From: Lucinisca nassula
Lineage: Eukaryota; Mollusca; Bivalvia; Lucinida; Lucinidae
Reading direction: 5' to 3'
Assembly (NCBI GenBank): GCA_963580285.1
Contig: CAUZLF010000259.1
Span: 484,503 to 548,502, forward strand
DNA length: 64,000 nucleotides
Both the position numbers and the translations under genes were made by a program. The notes below the pieces were generated by a model. The model had not been told where the DNA came from. It worked only from the letters and a program-made list of their open reading frames with translations, and ran no database searches. Positions 37,001-43,000 of the stretch are shown here, one piece after another (the first letter of the stretch is position 1; the number at the start of each line of letters is the position of its first letter).

Positions 37001-40000
37001 CACTCCTTATTTTTCAGTTCTGTGGTGTATTCCTTGCTTTCAAAGGATAACACTTTTATAGAACTTATGTAGGGAATATCTTTAAAAAAATCTTCTTCTC
37101 TGTAACCTCAAGGCCAAGGTCTTTGATATTTCGTGTGTAGCTTCATCTAGGAGACCTTTGCCAAGATTGTTCAAATTATAGCCTTTGTTGATATTTGGTA
37201 TGAAGCTTCACCTTTTAAGACCTCCCTCAACATTATGCACATTATAGCCCTGGGGTCAATAATGGCCCTCACCGGGGCCCACTTGTTACTCTATGGATCA
37301 GGTGAGCGATCCAGGGCCATCATGGCCCTCTTGTTTTTTAAAACATGTCAATATTCTGCCTTAAGTAAAGGCATCATCTTTAAGGACATCATAAGTGTAA
37401 CGTTACAGGGCATATCTATCTAATTTGCATATTTAATCCTCTACTTGATTACCAAATTTATTACATGGCATTATTACATTCTCTGATGCGATGTCATATG
37501 ATAAATGCCAATATTAGATAGTTCTAGAAATAACATTTATCAGATGAAAATTTTCCTCATTGTGGGTACTCTTTAGCCATGTTTAAGTAGAATTACTATT
37601 AAGATTTTATTGCAAACTTGAAAGACATAAATGTTAATTCAAATTTTTATTTTTGTTTAAAACAGTCAGAGGTAAGCTGATGTAAGTTTTGTAACTAAAA
37701 TCATATACAACAACCTCTTTATAACACTGTTGTTGGGGTCCAAAGCAGAAGTTAAACAACCATCATCAGGTTAACAAGTCCTTGAATGAACACACCATCT
37801 AAACCCCATTTTATATTGAGAAAACTGGAGTTTACATGGGGGATACATTATTCTTCTTATTTCTGCTCTAAGACATGTGGTGTTGTGGTTGTGGTGGTTC
37901 TAATGAGCACCTACAACCTATGTTTGGAATGCAAATGGAAAAAAAAATATCACAAAAATTCATGAGTAAATTCATCATTTTGGAGATACGAAAGAATGCA
38001 CTATGTTGCAAGGATGTCTTATCGTAATGTGTTATATTCAAACAAAAATGTGTAGACTATATAGAAAATGACAATTTATGGTCATTTTTCTGTATGTGTA
38101 AACTGTACATTTTTGGGATCCATATTTATACTGTGTTGTATCTGAAACTGTGTTCTATTGAACTGTTGTAAAGAGGTTGTGGTGCATTTTTGTTCATAAA
38201 GATTCTTAGGATTGGAGTTTTGTTTGTTATATCTTTTTAAAAGTAAACAATACACACACTAACATCATTTTAAACCTTCATATGCCATGAAAAACTGCAT
38301 CTGAAAATTCCGTCTGCTTATGTCGTCTGCTGAATATTTTTACAAACTTATCAAACATATTTCTGCTTTAAGGCAAACAATGTGGACCCTGATCAGATAG
38401 CTCCTAGAGGAGCAGTCTGATCTGGGTCCACATTGTTTGCAAAATGACTTTTAAAGTTTCTGGTAGACGTCAAAGCAGACGACAGTTTTTGTGATTGGCA
38501 TCTTATGGTTACACTGGTGCTGGTAGAAGTTATCTTCTGGTATTATCCTTAACTCAATTTATTCACAAATATTCTAAATATGTAGCAATTACTAACAATT
38601 TCAGTCTTTACTTTGCACAACTGAGTAGCACCATTATTTTTGCACTCAGGAATTTGAGTACACAGACCCCTCTGTTCCCTAACATTTTGCTAGAATTTGC
38701 TGCTATGGGGAATCACAATAATGAGTAGTATAATAGATGGATCCATGACATTTCGTCTAAACCCATTTCGTCTAAAGGACATTACGTCTAAAAGACATTT
38801 CGTCGAATACGACATTTCGTCTAAATTTCGTCGAAAAGTGTCTAAATTTGTCTAAAAACGTCTAAATTATCTTTCGTCTAAATTTTTTTCGTCTAAGTTT
38901 TGTTTACACATATAACGGTAATGAAAGACAGGTGATCTACGAAGGCTGATCTTTATTTGCCAGTGACAATAAATTTCTATGGTTTCAAAGTTAATAGTTT
39001 AGGTTGTATCCGTGTGGCAAAGACTTCCTACGCCATCACGAAACCACGCCTATATAATTTTGACCCACCTTGAATTCCACTTTTACATGTTTATTGTTTC
39101 ATTATACTCGTTAGAACCGCCTCGATGAGTATTTTTTAGCAGTAATAAGAAAATTAGCACAACGTTTCATCTGTGTTAGTATAGACAACAGGCAGATTGT
39201 CTAAAAATTGAAAAACAAAAAACAAAAAGAAAAAAAAAATAACAAAGGTGCGACATTTCGTCTAAAATCCTTAATACATTGTTCGACGAAATGTCGTACC
39301 AGACCGGTTTTTTAGACCAATTGTCGTATTAGACGAAGTGTCTATTCGACGAAATGGGTTTTGACGAAATGTCGTGCACCCTAATAGATAATAAATGATC
39401 ATTTTCCTTTAGTTACTCCAAGAAACAATTGTTGTTAACAAATTGTTTCTGGGATAATTAAATTAAGTATTATTGAATATCTCTATTAATCCGTCCCAGC
39501 TTGAGCTAAGGATTCATTCCACTGAAATAGTTTTTAATGAGTTTTGTTATTATATCAAATGTCGGTATAAAGAGGGTTGACTGTATAAAAACTTTATGTG
39601 CACTATTTGTTCTGTTTACTGCAACAGGCCTCTATGGTCTAGTGATTAGAATCGGTATCTCTTTAAACATTTGGTCTCTCACCACTAAGGGTTCAAGCCC
39701 TGGGAATGGCTGTGACTAAAGTTGCTAGATCTTAAGGCCTGACTACCTGTATAAGTTACTATAAGCTATAGAATATGTTTAAACAAAGCGTTGCTCAGGT
39801 AAATAAGAGATGCCATGTTCTGCAAGGGAAGGTCAAGTGGCTTCACTCTTGGTATTCCAGTTTTTTCCCATCTCTGATTAAGTATTAGCTCTGACAGTAT
39901 GAGAACATGTAATTGTCTTGAAAGACCAATAAAACACAAATTAAAAAAGGTAATGCTTCTAACTAGGGGAAACTGACACATGAACATGTAAATCTGAACC

Positions 40001-43000
40001 CAGTTGTTCAAAGCATCATTAGCTTAACAAGCTCATTCGTGTCAAAATGTTAACTATTCTAGTAAGTACAATGTCTAATACAGTAGCATTTTATTGCAAA
40101 AACGATATGTTAACTGTTGACTACATTAGTTTTGAACAACTGGCCCCTGGTCTTAGTAGTTCAGAGTGGATACAAGTAGTGATATCACATATTTAAATAT
40201 ATACTATGTCATATGCTGAACTGCCTCCTTTTACCTTAAATGAATGAATGGAAACACCTTGCACATATTTTGCCATTCTTTTTACAAGGGAAACATTACA
40301 TTTAGCACATTGCATTCTTTCATATTTTCAACACTGACATTTTTGTGATGAAAAAAATTGTCATATTTGTCTTCAAGCATAGATTGTAGGTGCTCATGAG
40401 GTGGTTCTAACAAGTACCCACAACCTATGTTTTAGAGCAGAAATAAAAAGAATAATGTATACCCCTGTAAACCCCTTTTCTCATAAAATAGTTCAAAGGT
40501 TTTGTTCAGTACATGAACTTGTGAACATGATCTTCACTTTCCCATAAACTGACCCCATATGAAAAAGGGTCTACCTTTAAAGGAAAAGTTTGCCCTTTTT
40601 TAACCATAAGACCCTTGCTGAAAATGGGACAAAAATGTTTGATGAAAGAGTTTCCTCCCCTGAAGGTGTAGCGTGAGTGAGTTTTAGTTTTACGTCCCAC
40701 CAACAGCTAAGGTCATACGGAGATGGGACCTCGGTTTAAAGAATCATTCGAAAGTCTGGAGAACCCGGGATTGATCCTGCGATCCCTGGTTTACAAGGCG
40801 AGTAGCGTAACCACTGCACCACGGAGGCTTCTCTGAAGGTGTAGCAATTCTCCTTAATGACTGTTTATTGTATTTTATTTTTCAGTTGTTTTCTTCATTT
40901 TAAATTTTTTATTTTGCTTCATATGTTATATAGCCATAATGCCAAAGTTAGTGTAATACACGTGTGCTTTTGTTCTTATTTCTCCTTTGATTTGAGACAT
41001 GCTTGGATGCATTACTGATGAAATAATTTTGTGTAAACAAAGAATTTGGAGGTAGTCAATCTGTCAAGGTTTTAATAGAACATTCTAGCCACAGGCAATT
41101 TGTCAAAGGACCTTGAAACAAAGAGACAAAAGTGATAAGAAAATTTTCATTCCCAAATTCATTTGTCTGCCAGTGAAAGGAAAACAACATACACAAAAAG
41201 GGAAACCTTTCTCTGAGAGTGGGGTCTTGATAAGTAAACAAAAACATGATCAAATAACCTGAGTAGAAAATTGACAAAACTGCTGATAACAGCATGGGTT
41301 TCAATGTAACCAAATTTCAGCAACATTTAAAATTAAGACATAAAAGGTCCTTAATAACCTATTAGGCTTTCTGCATCAATAGCTCAGTCAGATGCATGTT
41401 TCACATCCCATGTTCCATACCTGCCAGGATGGCAACATTCTTTCGTAGAGATTGATTATGAAATCTTTTCTAAGGTCATTTGATTCAAGAAGAGCAGTTG
41501 TGAGTTTTGTTTCTGGGGAAAGAATGTGCACTGTACTGGTTAACAGCTTATGTAAAAGCATGCCCAGGAAAAGAGTGGTTAGGTATGTAACTTTGCTGAG
41601 AAAATTGGACAATTTAATACAGGGAAAAGATTTTTTCATTTTTAATTTTTGCTGTTTTATAGTGATGCCTGTGAAAATTTTTCTGTTCGATATTGGATAT
41701 TCTTTATTCGGATAGATAGGCCCCGAGGTTATAAAACTTCTTCCGTGCTCAACTCACTTGAGGATGAAATTTGAAATGTTTAAAATTATTAAAATACAAA
41801 CAAATGAGGCAATTTGTCTGCTCATATCAGCAAAGATTGTTGTTTGTTGAATTTGTGCTGCTAATCAATTTTAAAATGCCAACAATTGTTGGCATTTTAA
41901 AATTTATAAGCAGAACAAATTTCATGCTCAAGTGCATTGAGCATGAAAAAAGTTTTATAACCTCGGACCCAGGCTTGAGCAAACAGAGTAAACCCAGATG
42001 TGGCATCTTATCAGGGTCTACCCTATTTGCCACTCATCCAGCTATTTTGAGACACAACATTGTTATGCAAATTCTATTAATTCAAATTTTCAAGTATGGT
42101 TAGGAGTTGAGTTGTAAAAATATTTAGGGTTAATATGGTATATGGTACCTTTACATGTGTTTGCCCCCACCAATGGGGCTTGAAGAAATAAATGGGCTGC
42201 ATGATGCTTCCACGCAGAGCTGAAACCAACTGCACACGAGTACTGGTAAACCGCTTAGAGGATCTAAGTCTGCCCAGGTAAAATGGGGGGAGTCGGACGG
42301 TCCATGCTTATAAACCCTATTGGTTGAATTAGGCAACAGGGGTTGAGATGTCATTCATCCCAATGTCGGGTAAAAGTCGCACAAAATTGGAAGCAACATC
42401 TCCAAAATGACCTATACAGTGTTGATGGGGGCGTTAAATCTCAAATCAAACAAACAAAAACAAAACCTTTATATTTGTTGCTCATTTGTTTATTTTATGT
42501 GCAGCTTTCATGGTTGGAAAACCAGATGAAGGACATGTGGGACAATGCCTCAGATGAGGTCAGGAATGCCTATGGTAGAGAATATTTCGATGCTATATAC
42601 ACAGGAACAAAAGCTGCGGCTAAGGAGGCTGCCAAATCAATGGCCCCTGTGATTGACGCGATGGAAGATGCCGTGATCAATGTGTCACCAAGAATACGAT
42701 ACCTTGTTGATGGTAGTATAAGACTTGTGGATTATAATAACGTAAGCTCACTCAATGCTTTCTCACATTCCTGAATACACATAAACCACTTAACTCTTTA
42801 GCTATTCACGACTAGAAGACAGCATTTTAAAATACTTTTTTGTCGCACCTGCTGTAAGCATCAAATTTGCAACTTTCACCCTAATGTAAGGGTCCATTTC
42901 TGAAGGTGCAACATAGCCTTCGGGGTATTTCTTGTTCTTATTTTTCAGTGAAATAAGGCTTGACAATATGATTCACATGTATTGTCAAGCCTTATTTACT

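Larger units (their letters stand above)
32722..37333 (+). mobile_element. Helitron-like minisatellite element H6 (4.6 kb, with nested insertions)
   Basis: Starts TTAGCTCACCGTCACATAGT with GACGAGGTGAGC as the hairpin partner, then GTCCGTCC-type simple sequence. More than 20 units of about 165 bp follow (TCTGAAACTGCAAGGCCCAG, GAAGCTTCATCTAGTGGACC, GGGGCCCTTTGGTTTTACAT). It ends GGTGAGCGATCC, a perfect hairpin AGGGCCATCATGGCCCT, then CTTG and a T run. Three other sequences are nested: 33225-33871, 35201-35306 and 36477-37063. Frames at 35204-35431 and 35926-36141 are repeat echoes. Confidence 0.85.
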
